Part shown: piece by piece, positions 51,978-60,999 of the stretch
Layout: every line of letters starts with the position of its first letter
Position numbering within the stretch: the stretch's first letter is position 1
Made by a program: the position numbers and the translations under genes
The notes under the pieces: model-generated
Told to the model about the DNA's origin: nothing
Database searches by the model: none
What the model saw: the letters and a program-made list of their open reading frames with translations, nothing else
Assembly: GCA_040274725.1 (NCBI GenBank)
Contig: JBEMAQ010000013.1
Coordinates: 41,806-105,805, forward strand
Direction of reading: 5' to 3'
Source: Solibacillus sp040274725
GTDB taxonomy: Bacteria; Bacillota; Bacilli; Bacillales_A; Planococcaceae
DNA length: 64,000 bases

Positions 51978-52589
51978 TTAGTTCGGCATATTTTTTGCTT
52001 TTTGCGCTTCACCAAAGGCGTTTAGCATTGTGGACATATCGTTTGGTGACAGTTTTGGTACTTGGTAGTAGCCGTGTTTGTTTTGATAAAGTGCGACCTC
52101 ATAGGCCATTTCGACGCAGTTTGGTACAGAATCTTGTAAAACGCGGCGCACAACTGGATTTGTCGATTCAAGTGCAGCTGCTGTTTTCCCTGTTGCTCCC
52201 ATTTTATGCATGCTAAGCAGTGAGCCTGACAAGATTTCATCATTTACTTCATTGGCCGACTGAATTGGCTTTTTCGGCTGGCCAGGTGTAAGCCCGTACG
52301 TATAATCATTGCCCATTTGCATATTATAACTGCGAGTTGGGTGCTTCGGATCATGCCCTGTTTTGAATGCCTCCACGGTAATATTGTATTCGTCTAGCAT
52401 AAACGCATATTGGCGATCTAAAATGCCCAGTAATTCTGTATCCTGAATTTGGTCACGCATGAGGACACATTGGTTCAGTCCGGCAATCATGCCGCTAAGC
52501 ACTTCATGGACATCAAGTAATTCGTGCGCACCGTGATTTGTAGAAAATGATTGATTATTGTCTTGACCTTCTTGGGATTGGGTAAACAT
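51978..52589 (-). CDS. Spore coat protein, CotF family
   Basis: 203 residues. Two four-helix-type segments: about 25-75 (LDVHEVLSGMIAGLNQCVLM, typical of CotF/YhcQ proteins) and 115-180 (LSGSLLSMHKMGATGKTAAALE, VEMAYEVALYQNKHGYYQVP). The Gly/Asn/Gln-rich start and the YYQVPKLSP end fit coat proteins. It shows that the organism probably forms spores. Its own transcript, divergent from lemA. Confidence 0.82.
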   Translation of the reverse strand: MFTQSQEGQDNNQSFSTNHGAHELLDVHEVLSGMIAGLNQCVLMRDQIQDTELLGILDRQYAFMLDEYNITVEAFKTGHDPKHPTRSYNMQMGNDYTYGLTPGQPKKPIQSANEVNDEILSGSLLSMHKMGATGKTAAALESTNPVVRRVLQDSVPNCVEMAYEVALYQNKHGYYQVPKLSPNDMSTMLNAFGEAQKAKNMPN

Positions 52590-52690
52590 AAGTAAAAACC
52601 TCCAATTTAAAGTGTGTTACGAAGATAGTGTGGCAGTTACCGTGGAGAGTTATGCATAGGAAGTACAAATTTAAAATTTGGGGTGATTAC

Positions 52691-53269
52691 ATGAAAAAAG
52701 CAGGAAGTGGCATCATGATTATTGGAATACTTATTGTGTTAATTATCATCTCTCTCCTTATGATTGTGCCGAAGTATAATAGCTTAGTGCAGGGTGAGGA
52801 GCAGGTTGACGCGAAATGGGCACAGGTTGAAACGCAGCTGCAACGTCGTTTTGATTTGATTCCAAATTTAGTGGAAACAGCGAAAGGTTATGCGGCGCAT
52901 GAGGAGCAAGTATTTACAGAAATTGCGGAGGCGCGGACAAAATACGGCGGTGCTTCGTCCGTTGAGCAGGCCGCTGAGGCGAATAATGAATTAACAGGCG
53001 CATTAAGTAGACTAATGGTCATTGTGGAGAACTATCCAGATTTAAAGGCAAGTGAGCAGTTTATGAAGCTTATGGATGAGTTAGCGGGCTCTGAAAATTT
53101 AATTGCGACGGCGCGTGAAGGTTACAATGAAGAGGTACGCGTATTTAATAGTAATGTGCGCACATTCCCAGGTAATTTAATTGCAGGGATTTTTGATTTT
53201 GAGCAGAAAGCGTATTTTGAGGCAGCGGCAGGAGCAGAAACTGCACCGTCTGTCGATTTTAGTAACTAG
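52691..53269 (+). CDS. LemA family membrane protein (copy 1)
   Basis: 192 residues: one N-terminal membrane helix (IMIIGILIVLIIISLLMIV), then the LemA helical domain with its hallmark stretch from YNSLVQGEEQVDAKWAQVET to LQRRFDLIPNLVETAKGYA, and the closing FNSNVRTFPGNLIAG. The function of LemA is not settled. ATG 52691 follows TTGGGGTG; the frame back to 52628 has no such site. It forms a pair with a TPM-domain gene 15 bases downstream and is about 75 percent like copy 2, judged by eye. Confidence 0.9.
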   Translation: MKKAGSGIMIIGILIVLIIISLLMIVPKYNSLVQGEEQVDAKWAQVETQLQRRFDLIPNLVETAKGYAAHEEQVFTEIAEARTKYGGASSVEQAAEANNELTGALSRLMVIVENYPDLKASEQFMKLMDELAGSENLIATAREGYNEEVRVFNSNVRTFPGNLIAGIFDFEQKAYFEAAAGAETAPSVDFSN

Positions 53270-53284
53270 AAAGGAGAGGCGTAC

Positions 53285-54034
53285 ATGCGCGTGTGGATCA
53301 TAAGTGTATTGTTCCTGTTATTTTCATCGACAGTGTACGCACAATTGCCAGCTACACCGAGTGTTAATTCCTACGTCTATGATTATGCAGAGGTGATTGA
53401 TGAGGAGATTGAGCAGCAGCTAATTACTGCAGCACAAGATTTGGAGGAGTCGACGGGCAATGAGGTTGTCTTAATGACGATTGATACGATTGGCGAGATG
53501 GAGCCATTTGAATTTGGGACACAGCTAATGCGTGAATGGGGTATTGGTGACGCGGAGAAAAATAATGGCATGCTGATTTTTGCGACGACGAACCAAGGAC
53601 CGGGACAAAATGATGTATGGATTTCGGTTGGACAAGGGCTTGAGGGGATGTACCCAGACGGCAAGCTTGGGCGGATGATTGACGACTATATGCTCGGATA
53701 TTTAGCGAATGGTGATTATACAAATGCCTTCGCAAATATTTTTAATGTCATCTATACAGAGCTCGGTGGTGAGTCGGTCGAATCACCTGTGGATGTATCG
53801 GGCGGCAGTGACTTCGTTTTTGCGATTGTTGTATTTTTAGTCATCCTGTATTTAAGTATGAGTAAATTTGGTGGCGGTGGTCCAGGTGGCAGACGTCGTA
53901 CGGCGAGACGTGCTTATACAGCAGGTGGTTATGGTGGTTATTATGGCGGCGGCTTTGGTGGCAGCTCATCAGGTGGATTTGGTGGCTTCGGTGGTGGTGG
54001 CTCTGCAGGAGGCGGCGCGGGTCGGAGTTTTTAA
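53285..54034 (+). CDS. TPM-domain secreted/membrane protein (copy 1)
   Basis: 249 residues. Signal peptide to about YAQ (residue 20), TPM domain (about 25-150; YDYAEVIDEEIEQQL, STGNEVVLMTIDTIG, REWGIGDAEKNNGMLIF, GQGLEGMYPDGKLGR), a membrane helix (FVFAIVVFLVILYLSM, about 180-195), and a Gly/Tyr/Ser-rich tail ending GGGAGRSF. TPM proteins have phosphatase activity in some organisms (TLP18.3). It is paired with lemA copy 1, as in many bacteria. Confidence 0.88.
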   Translation: MRVWIISVLFLLFSSTVYAQLPATPSVNSYVYDYAEVIDEEIEQQLITAAQDLEESTGNEVVLMTIDTIGEMEPFEFGTQLMREWGIGDAEKNNGMLIFATTNQGPGQNDVWISVGQGLEGMYPDGKLGRMIDDYMLGYLANGDYTNAFANIFNVIYTELGGESVESPVDVSGGSDFVFAIVVFLVILYLSMSKFGGGGPGGRRRTARRAYTAGGYGGYYGGGFGGSSSGGFGGFGGGGSAGGGAGRSF

Positions 54035-54047
54035 TTGAATTGTAAAG

Positions 54048-54095
54048 AAGAGACTTATGGAGACAGTATATACTGCGCCAGAAGTCTTTTTTTGT
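54048..54095 (+). terminator. Terminator after TPM copy 1
   Basis: AGACTTATGG and CCAGAAGTCT arms with an inner AGTATATACT palindrome, followed by TTTTTTTG. The remaining ~200 bases before the next gene hold no gene, but carry an AGGAGGAGG ribosome-binding site. Confidence 0.75.
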
Positions 54096-54297
54096 TGAAA
54101 AAACGTTTATTCTTTTTTTTACTTAAAGTATTATATTAATAAGGAATAATTTACCTGTCTGTTCTGTAGGATATTTCGTTATAAATTTATAGCGCATTGA
54201 GAGAGTACAACGGTTCACAGAGGCGGCTGTGCTGTCGGATTAATTATTTTAGCGAGCGCATGTCACGCTCTGTATTTCAATTAGGAGGAGGATGTCG

Positions 54298-55047
54298 ATG
54301 CGAGTAATATTATGCAGTATTTTGTTTTTGCTATTTTCAGTTCCGGTATTTGCAGAAGTGCCGGCAAGACCCGATGTCAATCCACATGTCATTGATTATA
54401 GTAACGTACTAGATGACGGGGCAGAAGAGGAAATGCGTGCCTTTATTGAACAAATAGAGGAGGAAACCACAAATCAAATCCTCTTGATGACGATTGATAC
54501 AATCGGTGAGTTGGAGCCGTTTGAATTTGGACAGCAAACGATTCGACAGTGGGGGATTGGGCAGCAAGACGTCAATAATGGCCTGTTTATTTTCGCCACA
54601 ACAGAACAAGGTGAAGGGGAAAATGATGTCTGGATTGCGACAGGACAAGGCCTAAGTGGTCAATTTCCGGATGGCAAGCTTGGGCGTATTATTGATGCGT
54701 ATATGATTCCTTCATTAAAGGACGGTGACTATACAACCGCCTTTGTTGATGTACTGGATCAAATTGGCTATGAAATGATTGGGATTATAGACGATGCCGA
54801 CCCAGGGGAATACACAGATTCCGAATTAGAAGAAGATTTAACTTGGGGAGATATAATGTGGTTGCTCGTGATTGTTATCGGGCTTATTATTATTTTTATT
54901 TTTGTTATAGGACGTGGTGGCGGCAGCGGTGGCGGTGGTTCCGACGATAGCTACTATAGTGCGTATGATAGCAGTAGCAGCGGTTCGTCTGATAGTGGCT
55001 ATGGCGGCGGTGATTCTGACGGCGGCGGATCAGGACGTAGCTTTTGA
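54298..55047 (+). CDS. TPM-domain secreted/membrane protein (copy 2)
   Basis: 249 residues with the same plan as copy 1: signal peptide MRVILCSILFLLFSVPVFA, TPM domain (NQILLMTIDTIGELEPFEFG, RQWGIGQQDVNNGLFIF, GQGLSGQFPDGKLGR), a membrane helix (IMWLLVIVIGLIIIFIFVI, about 190-208) and a Ser/Gly/Asp-rich tail ending SGRSF. The ATG at 54298 is chosen (six bases after AGGAGGAGG) over the ATG at 54292, which is too close. Unlike copy 1 it has no lemA directly upstream; one lies 84 bases downstream. Confidence 0.87.
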   Translation: MRVILCSILFLLFSVPVFAEVPARPDVNPHVIDYSNVLDDGAEEEMRAFIEQIEEETTNQILLMTIDTIGELEPFEFGQQTIRQWGIGQQDVNNGLFIFATTEQGEGENDVWIATGQGLSGQFPDGKLGRIIDAYMIPSLKDGDYTTAFVDVLDQIGYEMIGIIDDADPGEYTDSELEEDLTWGDIMWLLVIVIGLIIIFIFVIGRGGGSGGGGSDDSYYSAYDSSSSGSSDSGYGGGDSDGGGSGRSF

Positions 55048-55131
55048 GAATGCAGAAAATTCTTATTATTGCCGTAACCCTTTGTGAGTAAATACGTATA
55101 AAAATAGATAAAACAGATTGGAGCTGAGATG

Positions 55132-55707
55132 ATGAAAGCGAAAAGTGGATTAATTATTGGTGGAATTATTGTTGCGATTATATTAATTGGCGCGTTAGTC
55201 ATTGGTGGGAAATACAATGGTTTAGTACAAGGTGAGGAGCAAATTGATGCACAGTGGGCACAGGTGGAAAACCAGCTACAGCGTCGCTTTGATTTAATTC
55301 CGAATTTAGTAGAAACAGTGAAGGGCTATGCGGCGCATGAGGAAGAGCTATTTGCGAATATTGCAGCAGCACGCGCGCAGTATAGCGGTGCCTCAACAGT
55401 AGAGGAATCAGCGGCAGCGAATGATGAATTAACAGGTGCACTGAGCCGACTGTTAATGATTGTCGAAAACTATCCAGATTTAAAGGCCAATCAACAATTT
55501 ACACAGTTGATGGATGAGCTAGCAGGTACAGAAAACCGTTTGGCAGTTGCACGTCAAGATTACAACGAGGCGGTACGTGGATTTAATAGCAATGTTCGCA
55601 CGTTCCCAGGTAATTTAATTGCAGGGATGTTTGGCTTTGAGGTGAAAGATTACTTCGAAGCAGTAGAGGGGGCAAGTGAAACACCAGCTGTAGACTTTAA
55701 CAACTAG
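55132..55707 (+). CDS. LemA family membrane protein (copy 2)
   Basis: 191 residues, close to copy 1: one N-terminal helix (LIIGGIIVAIILIGALVIGG), the LemA domain (same landmarks: VQGEEQIDAQWAQVE, QRRFDLIPNLVET) and FNSNVRTFPGNLIAGMFGF near the end. GGAG lies eight bases before the second of two adjacent ATG codons (55129 and 55132); I prefer the second. It is followed ten bases later by a broken TPM gene. Confidence 0.88.
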   Translation: MKAKSGLIIGGIIVAIILIGALVIGGKYNGLVQGEEQIDAQWAQVENQLQRRFDLIPNLVETVKGYAAHEEELFANIAAARAQYSGASTVEESAAANDELTGALSRLLMIVENYPDLKANQQFTQLMDELAGTENRLAVARQDYNEAVRGFNSNVRTFPGNLIAGMFGFEVKDYFEAVEGASETPAVDFNN

Positions 55708-55717
55708 GAGGAATCTG

Positions 55718-56169
55718 ATGCGCGTCACATTGTTCAGTCTGTTATTTCTGTTATTTTCAGCCATTGGGTTTGCATAGGTGCCCCCAGCGCCCGCTGTAAA
55801 TGAACAGGTATTTGATTATGCAAATGTGATTTTACAGCGGCATTTTCAGCTGTGCTTAATGTGATAAAGCAAGAAATGCTCGGTGAAATAGAGAATGCGG
55901 ACCCAGAAGCAATGGAAGGTGAGATGGGAAATTTCGAATTGATTTTATGGCTACTTGTATTTTTAGTTATAGTTGTGATAGCTTTGTGGATTATTTGGAC
56001 AGTTATTAAAATCTTTATTTTTATGATTAATGATGAGAGTGGTAGCAGTAGTGGTACTAGCTCATCAGATGATAACTATTATGATAGTGGCAGCAATTCT
56101 TCCTCCGACGATTCCGGCAGCTTTGGGGGAGGAGATTCAGACGGCGGTGGCGCTGGACGGAACTTCTAA
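55718..56169 (+). pseudogene. Decayed TPM-domain gene (copy 3)
   Basis: The start is intact: TAGGAGGA, then ATG and a signal peptide MRVTLFSLLFLLFSAIGFA like copies 1 and 2. Codon 20 is TAG (55775-55777), where copy 2 has GAA. After it the frame reads VPPAPAVNEQVFDYANVIL, matching the first TPM strand. Next, about 110 codons of the domain core are missing and the frame shifts. The remainder (from about 55852) matches the end of copy 2: a VLxxIxxEM helix, a membrane helix (ILWLLVFLVIVVIALWIIW) and a Ser/Gly/Asp tail ending GGAGRNF. The last part still forms an open frame of 105 codons, but I see no ribosome-binding site for it. Confidence 0.85.
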
Positions 56170-56170
56170 A

Positions 56171-56216
56171 GATAAAATTCCATTTTGGCAATGAGCTGAA
56201 ATGGAATTTTTGTTGT
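56171..56216 (+). terminator. Terminator after the decayed TPM gene
   Basis: AAAATTCCATTT and AAATGGAATTTT arms around TGGCAATGAGCTG, followed by TGTTGTTG. The T run is interrupted. Confidence 0.7.
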
Positions 56217-56250
56217 TGTTGCTTATAATGGAAAGGAAGGGGGAGTAAAT

Positions 56251-56487
56251 ATGCGAATTCAATTTTACAGTCGGCCACACTGCGAGCTTTGCGAGGAAGG
56301 TTTGCGCACATTAAAGCTTGTACAGGAAGATGTGCCGTTTGAGATAGAGGCTATTAATATCGAGGATGATGATATGCTACACGAGAAATATATGCTGATG
56401 ATTCCAGTTGTCGTACTAGATGACGAAATCTTGCAGTACGGGCAGTTAGATTATCCAACATTACTTGAAGCGATTATGGGAGAATAA
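56251..56487 (+). CDS. Glutaredoxin-like small thiol protein
   Basis: 78 residues with a thioredoxin fold: strand RIQFYSRPH, then the active-site CELC (about residues 11-14), the cis-Pro in MIPVVVLDDE, and a closing helix. DUF836/glutaredoxin type; partner unknown. GGAAGGGGGAG precedes the ATG. It lies upstream of cggR, separated by a promoter region, and looks like an independent gene. Confidence 0.8.
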   Translation: MRIQFYSRPHCELCEEGLRTLKLVQEDVPFEIEAINIEDDDMLHEKYMLMIPVVVLDDEILQYGQLDYPTLLEAIMGE

Positions 56488-56521
56488 TCGCTTCATTTTC
56501 TCGGAACTTCTTGTATTTTGT

Positions 56522-56616
56522 TTGCAAAGAAATAGTATTCGTATTATAATGATGGCAAGAAATATTTTTTTACCCTAAGTGGGACAATTAATATTTTAGT
56601 GGGACTGAATTTGTCC
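56522..56616 (+). promoter_or_regulatory. Promoter and tandem CggR operator
   Basis: TTGCAA (56522-56527) and TATAAT (56545-56550), spacer 17. Downstream, AGTGGGAC occurs at 56578-56585 and again at 56598-56605, exactly 20 bases apart; the second is followed by six bases and TGTCC. This mirrors the B. subtilis CggR operator, with repeats of the CGGGAC-N6-TGTC kind. Fructose-1,6-bisphosphate is the known inducer of the family. Confidence 0.8.
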
Positions 56617-56642
56617 ATATAACGAGTAAAGCAGGTGTTGCA

Positions 56643-57671
56643 ATGGACAATTTGGCATTATTTGAAGCGCAGCGTCAGCTTGTACCAGAGCTTGATCCAC
56701 TTATGCAAAAGCGCTTCCGTATTTTGCAGGCGATTCAAACATACGGTCCAATTGGTCGTCGCACATTAGCTGAGCAGGTGAAGCTAACGGAGCGAGATAT
56801 TCGTAATGAGTTAACGTTGCTTGCTGAGCAACAATTAATTTTTGTGCAAACAAAAGGTGTAAGTTGTACGCAGCAAGGGTATGAGGTATTGGAGCAGTTG
56901 GGTAAGCTATTTCATGAATTATCTGGATTAGCACACAAAGAAAAGCAGTTAGCAGAGCTATTGCAAATTGAGCAAGTGATTATTGTGCCAGGGGATGTTG
57001 CAAAGGATTCGTTTGTGTTAGAGCAACTCGGAAAAGAGGCAGCGATACGCTTAGCGACATTTGCCAAACCCGCAAGTAAAATTGCAGTTACAGGTGGTAG
57101 CTCAGTTGCAGCAATCACGCATTATTTAGCGCCTTCACCGAATTTTCACGATGTGCAGTTTATCGCCGCACGCGGTGGCATGGGTGATGAGATGCCGAAG
57201 CAGGCAAATACACTCGCCTCAAAGTTTGCGAAGCGCACCGAAAGTACGTACCGTACATTGTTTATGCCGGAGTATTTGAGTGAGCAGGCATACCAGGCAA
57301 TGAAGAATGAGCCGATTGTTGAAGACATGATGGCGCTTTATGAGGATGTAGATATCGTCATTCATGGGATTGGTGCTGCACAGGAAATGGCCACGCGTCG
57401 TAAAAGCTCACTTGAGGAAAGAACATTGCTTGAAGAAAAAGGGGCAGTCGGTGAAGCATTTGGCTATTACTTTGGCGAAGATGGGCAGGTTGTTCATCAA
57501 ATCCGCACAATTGGCATTCAGCTGGAGCAAGTGAAAAAATGCAAAAAAGCGATTGCGATTGCAGCCGGCGAGGAAAAGGCGCCTGCGATTCGCGCTTACT
57601 TTAAAAACGCCGCACATCATACGGTTTTAATTACCGATGAGCGCGCGGCACATGAATTGTTAAGTAATTAG
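56643..57671 (+). CDS. cggR: Central glycolytic genes regulator
   Basis: 342 residues, SorC/DeoR family. N-terminal winged helix (YGPIGRRTLAEQVKLTERDIRNELTLLAEQQLI, about 35-68), then a sugar-phosphate-binding domain (about 90-340; VTGGSSVAAITHYL, ARGGMGDEMPKQANTLASKFA). It represses the glycolytic operon that follows until fructose-1,6-bisphosphate builds up. It is the first gene of that operon, so it regulates itself. Confidence 0.95.
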   Translation: MDNLALFEAQRQLVPELDPLMQKRFRILQAIQTYGPIGRRTLAEQVKLTERDIRNELTLLAEQQLIFVQTKGVSCTQQGYEVLEQLGKLFHELSGLAHKEKQLAELLQIEQVIIVPGDVAKDSFVLEQLGKEAAIRLATFAKPASKIAVTGGSSVAAITHYLAPSPNFHDVQFIAARGGMGDEMPKQANTLASKFAKRTESTYRTLFMPEYLSEQAYQAMKNEPIVEDMMALYEDVDIVIHGIGAAQEMATRRKSSLEERTLLEEKGAVGEAFGYYFGEDGQVVHQIRTIGIQLEQVKKCKKAIAIAAGEEKAPAIRAYFKNAAHHTVLITDERAAHELLSN

Positions 57672-57718
57672 AACGTTGTGCCACAAGCACAAATAAACAT
57701 ACATTGGAGGAATTTTTC

Positions 57719-58732
57719 ATGGTATTACAGTTAGCAATCAACGGTTTTGGTCGTATTGGCCGCTTAGTATTCCGCGAGGCGATGAAGCATGAGGAATTTG
57801 AAATTGTTGCAGTCAATGATTTAACAGATGCAGGTCAATTAGCGCATCTTTTAAAATATGATTCAGTTCACGGTGTATATGATGCAGACGTACAAGCAGA
57901 GGGCGATGCATTCATCGTAAACGGCAAGCGTATTCAGGTGTTCTCTGAAAAGGACCCAGCTAACTTACCATGGGGCGAGTTAGGTGTAGATGTTGTGCTT
58001 GAATGTACAGGTAAATGGCGTTCAATGGAAGAGGTATCACGCCACGTGCAAGCAGGTGCGAAAAAAGCAATTCTTTCAGCGCCAGCAAAAGGCGATATGC
58101 CAACATTCGTGATGGGCGTAAACCACGAGGATTACGAGCCGTCAATGGATGTTATTTCAAATGCATCGTGTACAACGAACTGCTTAGCACCACTTGCGAA
58201 AGTATTAGATGAAAAATTCGGCATTAAACGCGGGATGATGACAACGATTCACTCCTACACAAATGATCAGCGCATCCTTGATTTCCCGCACTCTGATCCA
58301 CGTCGTGCACGTGCAGGCGCAGTATCAATGATTCCGACAACAACAGGTGCAGCGTTAGCGGTATCAAAAGTATTACCACAATTAAAAGGGAAGCTAGACG
58401 GCTTCTCCATGCGTGTACCAACACCGAACGTTTCATGTGTAGACTTAGTAGCGGAGTTAAATACGGAAGCAACGGTAGAATCGATCAACGCCGCATTTAA
58501 AGAAGCAGCTGAAGGTGAATTAAAAGGCATCCTTGCGTACAACGAATTACCACTTGTATCGATTGATTACAACGGCAACTCAGCATCATCGACAATCGAC
58601 GGTTTATCAACAATGGTGATGGAAGGCCAAATGGTCAAAGTTATCTCTTGGTATGACAATGAAATCGGCTATTCTACACGTTTAATGGACTTAGCACTAT
58701 ACATCGCGAAACAAGGCATTGACGAAGCGTAA
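57719..58732 (+). CDS. gap: Glyceraldehyde-3-phosphate dehydrogenase
   Basis: 337 residues. NAD site INGFGRIGRLVFRE with Asp in VNDL (NAD-preferring GapA type), catalytic Cys in ASCTTNCLAP (about 153) and His in TIHSYTNDQ (about 180), and the closing WYDNEIGYSTRLMDL. It oxidises glyceraldehyde 3-phosphate in glycolysis. The ATG at 57719 lies about nine bases behind TTGGAGGA. A terminator separates it from pgk, so gap can be made in excess. Confidence 0.96.
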   Translation: MVLQLAINGFGRIGRLVFREAMKHEEFEIVAVNDLTDAGQLAHLLKYDSVHGVYDADVQAEGDAFIVNGKRIQVFSEKDPANLPWGELGVDVVLECTGKWRSMEEVSRHVQAGAKKAILSAPAKGDMPTFVMGVNHEDYEPSMDVISNASCTTNCLAPLAKVLDEKFGIKRGMMTTIHSYTNDQRILDFPHSDPRRARAGAVSMIPTTTGAALAVSKVLPQLKGKLDGFSMRVPTPNVSCVDLVAELNTEATVESINAAFKEAAEGELKGILAYNELPLVSIDYNGNSASSTIDGLSTMVMEGQMVKVISWYDNEIGYSTRLMDLALYIAKQGIDEA

Positions 58733-59035
58733 TGCTTAATGTGACATACTTTTATAAAAAATACGAAAAAGTGTGACATATTGATTAGAAACGTGCATAA
58801 AAAGTATAGCCTTTATGTTTCAGACGATTTATAATATATAAGGGTAAAGAGCGGAAGGGATTACCTCTCCGCTCTTTTTTTAGAAAAATATAAACAATTT
58901 CAATTTTCTACACTGAAGACAGTAGAAAATTGGGTTTTAAGCAAGACAACCGAGCAGTCATTTGTTACTATTTGATAGAACGAGTTTTGTATATAAAGCA
59001 CAGTGGTGCAAAAAAATTGAAGGAGGGTTTTCTTC
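58733..59035 (+). promoter_or_regulatory. gap terminator and pgk upstream region
   Basis: AAGAGCGGA and TCCGCTCTT arms around AGGGATTACCTC, then T (58846-58881), form a terminator. Before it, TGTGACATA occurs twice, 31 bases apart (58740 and 58771 area), with an AAAAGT-type inverted context; meaning unknown. The rest is AT-rich leader with AAGGAGGG before pgk; I see no clear second promoter. Confidence 0.7.
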
Positions 59036-60223
59036 ATGTTTGTTAAGAAGACAATGGAAGATATTCAAGTAAAAGGACAACGCGTATTTGTGCGTGTTGA
59101 TTTCAACGTACCGATGGAGGAAGGGCGCATTACAGACGAAACACGTATTAAAGCGGCCATTCCAACAATTCAGTATTTAGTCGATCACGGTGCAAAAGTG
59201 ATTTTAGCTTCTCACTTAGGTCGTCCAAAAGGTGAAGTAAACGAGGACATGCGCCTAACAGCAGTAGGCGAGCGCCTGTCAGAGCTAATGGGTCGTCCAG
59301 TGAAAAAATTAGACGAGTCCATTGGTGAAGCGGTAGAAGCAGCCGTTGCAGAAATGAACGATGGTGACATCACTTTACTTGAAAATGTGCGCTTCCATAA
59401 AGGCGAAGAGAAAAATGATGAAGAGCTTTCAAAAGCATTCGCGCGCTTAGCAGATGTGTATGTAAATGACGCATTCGGTGCAGCTCACCGCGCACATGCT
59501 TCAACAGAAGGAATTGCGAAGTTTGTAAATGTAGCAGCATCAGGTTACTTAATGCAAAAAGAGCTAGATGTATTAGGAAAAGCATTATCAGTACCAGAGC
59601 ATCCATTCACTGCGATTATTGGTGGCGCAAAGGTTAAGGATAAAATCGATGTGATTGAAAACTTACTTGATCAAGTGGATCACTTAATTATCGGTGGTGG
59701 TCTATCATTTACATTTAGTAAGGCACAAGGTCATGATGTCGGGAAGTCGTTACTTGAAGAGGATAAAATCGAGCTAGCGAAAAGCTTTATCGAAAAAGCA
59801 AAAGAAAAAGGCGTAGCGCTTCACATGCCAGTCGATGCAGTTGTAGCAAATGAATTTTCAAAAGATGCGGAGACAAAAATTGTTGATATCGATGCCATTC
59901 CAGCTGACTGGATGGGTCTTGATATTGGACCAAAAACAGCAGAAAATTATGCGGAAATCATTAAAGCATCAAAATTAATCATTTGGAACGGACCAATGGG
60001 TGTATTCGAAATGGACAAGTTCGCCAATGGGACAAAAACAGTAGCAGAAGCAATGGCTGAAACAGCAGGTTACACAGTCATCGGTGGCGGTGACTCGGCA
60101 GCGGCTGTTGAAAAGTTCGACGTAGCAGAAAAAATGAATCACGTTTCGACTGGTGGCGGTGCGTCACTAGAGCTAATGGAGGGTAAGGAATTACCGGGCA
60201 TTACAGCGTTACATGATAAATAA
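59036..60223 (+). CDS. pgk: Phosphoglycerate kinase
   Basis: 395 residues. Substrate-binding RVDFNVPMEEGRITDETRI near the start, HLGRPKG, and the nucleotide site with GGGDSAAAVEKF and STGGGASLELMEGKELPG at the end. Makes ATP and 3-phosphoglycerate. AAGGAGGG lies eight bases before the ATG. tpiA follows after 14 bases. Confidence 0.97.
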   Translation: MFVKKTMEDIQVKGQRVFVRVDFNVPMEEGRITDETRIKAAIPTIQYLVDHGAKVILASHLGRPKGEVNEDMRLTAVGERLSELMGRPVKKLDESIGEAVEAAVAEMNDGDITLLENVRFHKGEEKNDEELSKAFARLADVYVNDAFGAAHRAHASTEGIAKFVNVAASGYLMQKELDVLGKALSVPEHPFTAIIGGAKVKDKIDVIENLLDQVDHLIIGGGLSFTFSKAQGHDVGKSLLEEDKIELAKSFIEKAKEKGVALHMPVDAVVANEFSKDAETKIVDIDAIPADWMGLDIGPKTAENYAEIIKASKLIIWNGPMGVFEMDKFANGTKTVAEAMAETAGYTVIGGGDSAAAVEKFDVAEKMNHVSTGGGASLELMEGKELPGITALHDK

Positions 60224-60237
60224 GGAGGTCACACATT

Positions 60238-60999
60238 ATGCGTAAACCAATCGTAGCGGGAAACTGGAAAATGTATAAAACGTTTGATGAGGCGGTAGAC
60301 TTTGTTGAAGCGGTACAGGGCAATATTCCGGTAGCAGACAAGGTAGATGCAGTTATCTGTGCACCAGCACTTTATTTACCAACATTAGTCGTTGCAGCGG
60401 AGGAATCAGACCTCGCAATCGGCGCACAAAATATGCACTTTGAAAAAGAGGGTGCATTTACGGGTGAAGTAAGCCCGGCCATGCTTGAAAATATTTACGT
60501 GGACTATGTCATTTTAGGCCACTCAGAGCGTCGTGAGCTGTTCAATGAAACAGACGAGGCGGTGAATAAAAAAGTACGCGCGGCACTTGACCATAATATC
60601 GTACCAATCATTTGCTGCGGCGAAACGTTAGAAGAGCGCGAGGCAGATGCGACGGTTTCGAAGGTTGCAGGTCAAATCAAGGCGGCACTTGCTGGCTTTG
60701 ATGCAGCAGAGGTGGCACATATGGTCATCGCGTATGAGCCGATTTGGGCAATTGGTACAGGCAAAACAGCAACAGCGGATGATGCCAACGAGGTTTGTGG
60801 CGCAATTCGCGCGGTTGTTGCAGAATTATATGGCAGTGAAATGGCTAATGCAGTTCGTATTCAATACGGCGGTAGCGTGAAGCCGGAAAATATTGTGGAA
60901 TTATTAGGAAAAGAGCATATTGACGGCGCCTTAGTTGGCGGCGCAAGCTTACAACCAGATTCATACTTAAAATTATTGGAGGCGGCAGCAAATGCCTAA
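60238..60999 (+). CDS. tpiA: Triosephosphate isomerase
   Basis: 253 residues, TIM barrel. Lys in AGNWKMYKT, His in ILGHSERR (about 95), catalytic Glu in AYEPIWAIGTG (about 168) and the phosphate loop YGGSVKPEN. AAGGAGGT precedes it. Ends within gpmI (eight-base overlap). Confidence 0.98.
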   Translation: MRKPIVAGNWKMYKTFDEAVDFVEAVQGNIPVADKVDAVICAPALYLPTLVVAAEESDLAIGAQNMHFEKEGAFTGEVSPAMLENIYVDYVILGHSERRELFNETDEAVNKKVRAALDHNIVPIICCGETLEEREADATVSKVAGQIKAALAGFDAAEVAHMVIAYEPIWAIGTGKTATADDANEVCGAIRAVVAELYGSEMANAVRIQYGGSVKPENIVELLGKEHIDGALVGGASLQPDSYLKLLEAAANA

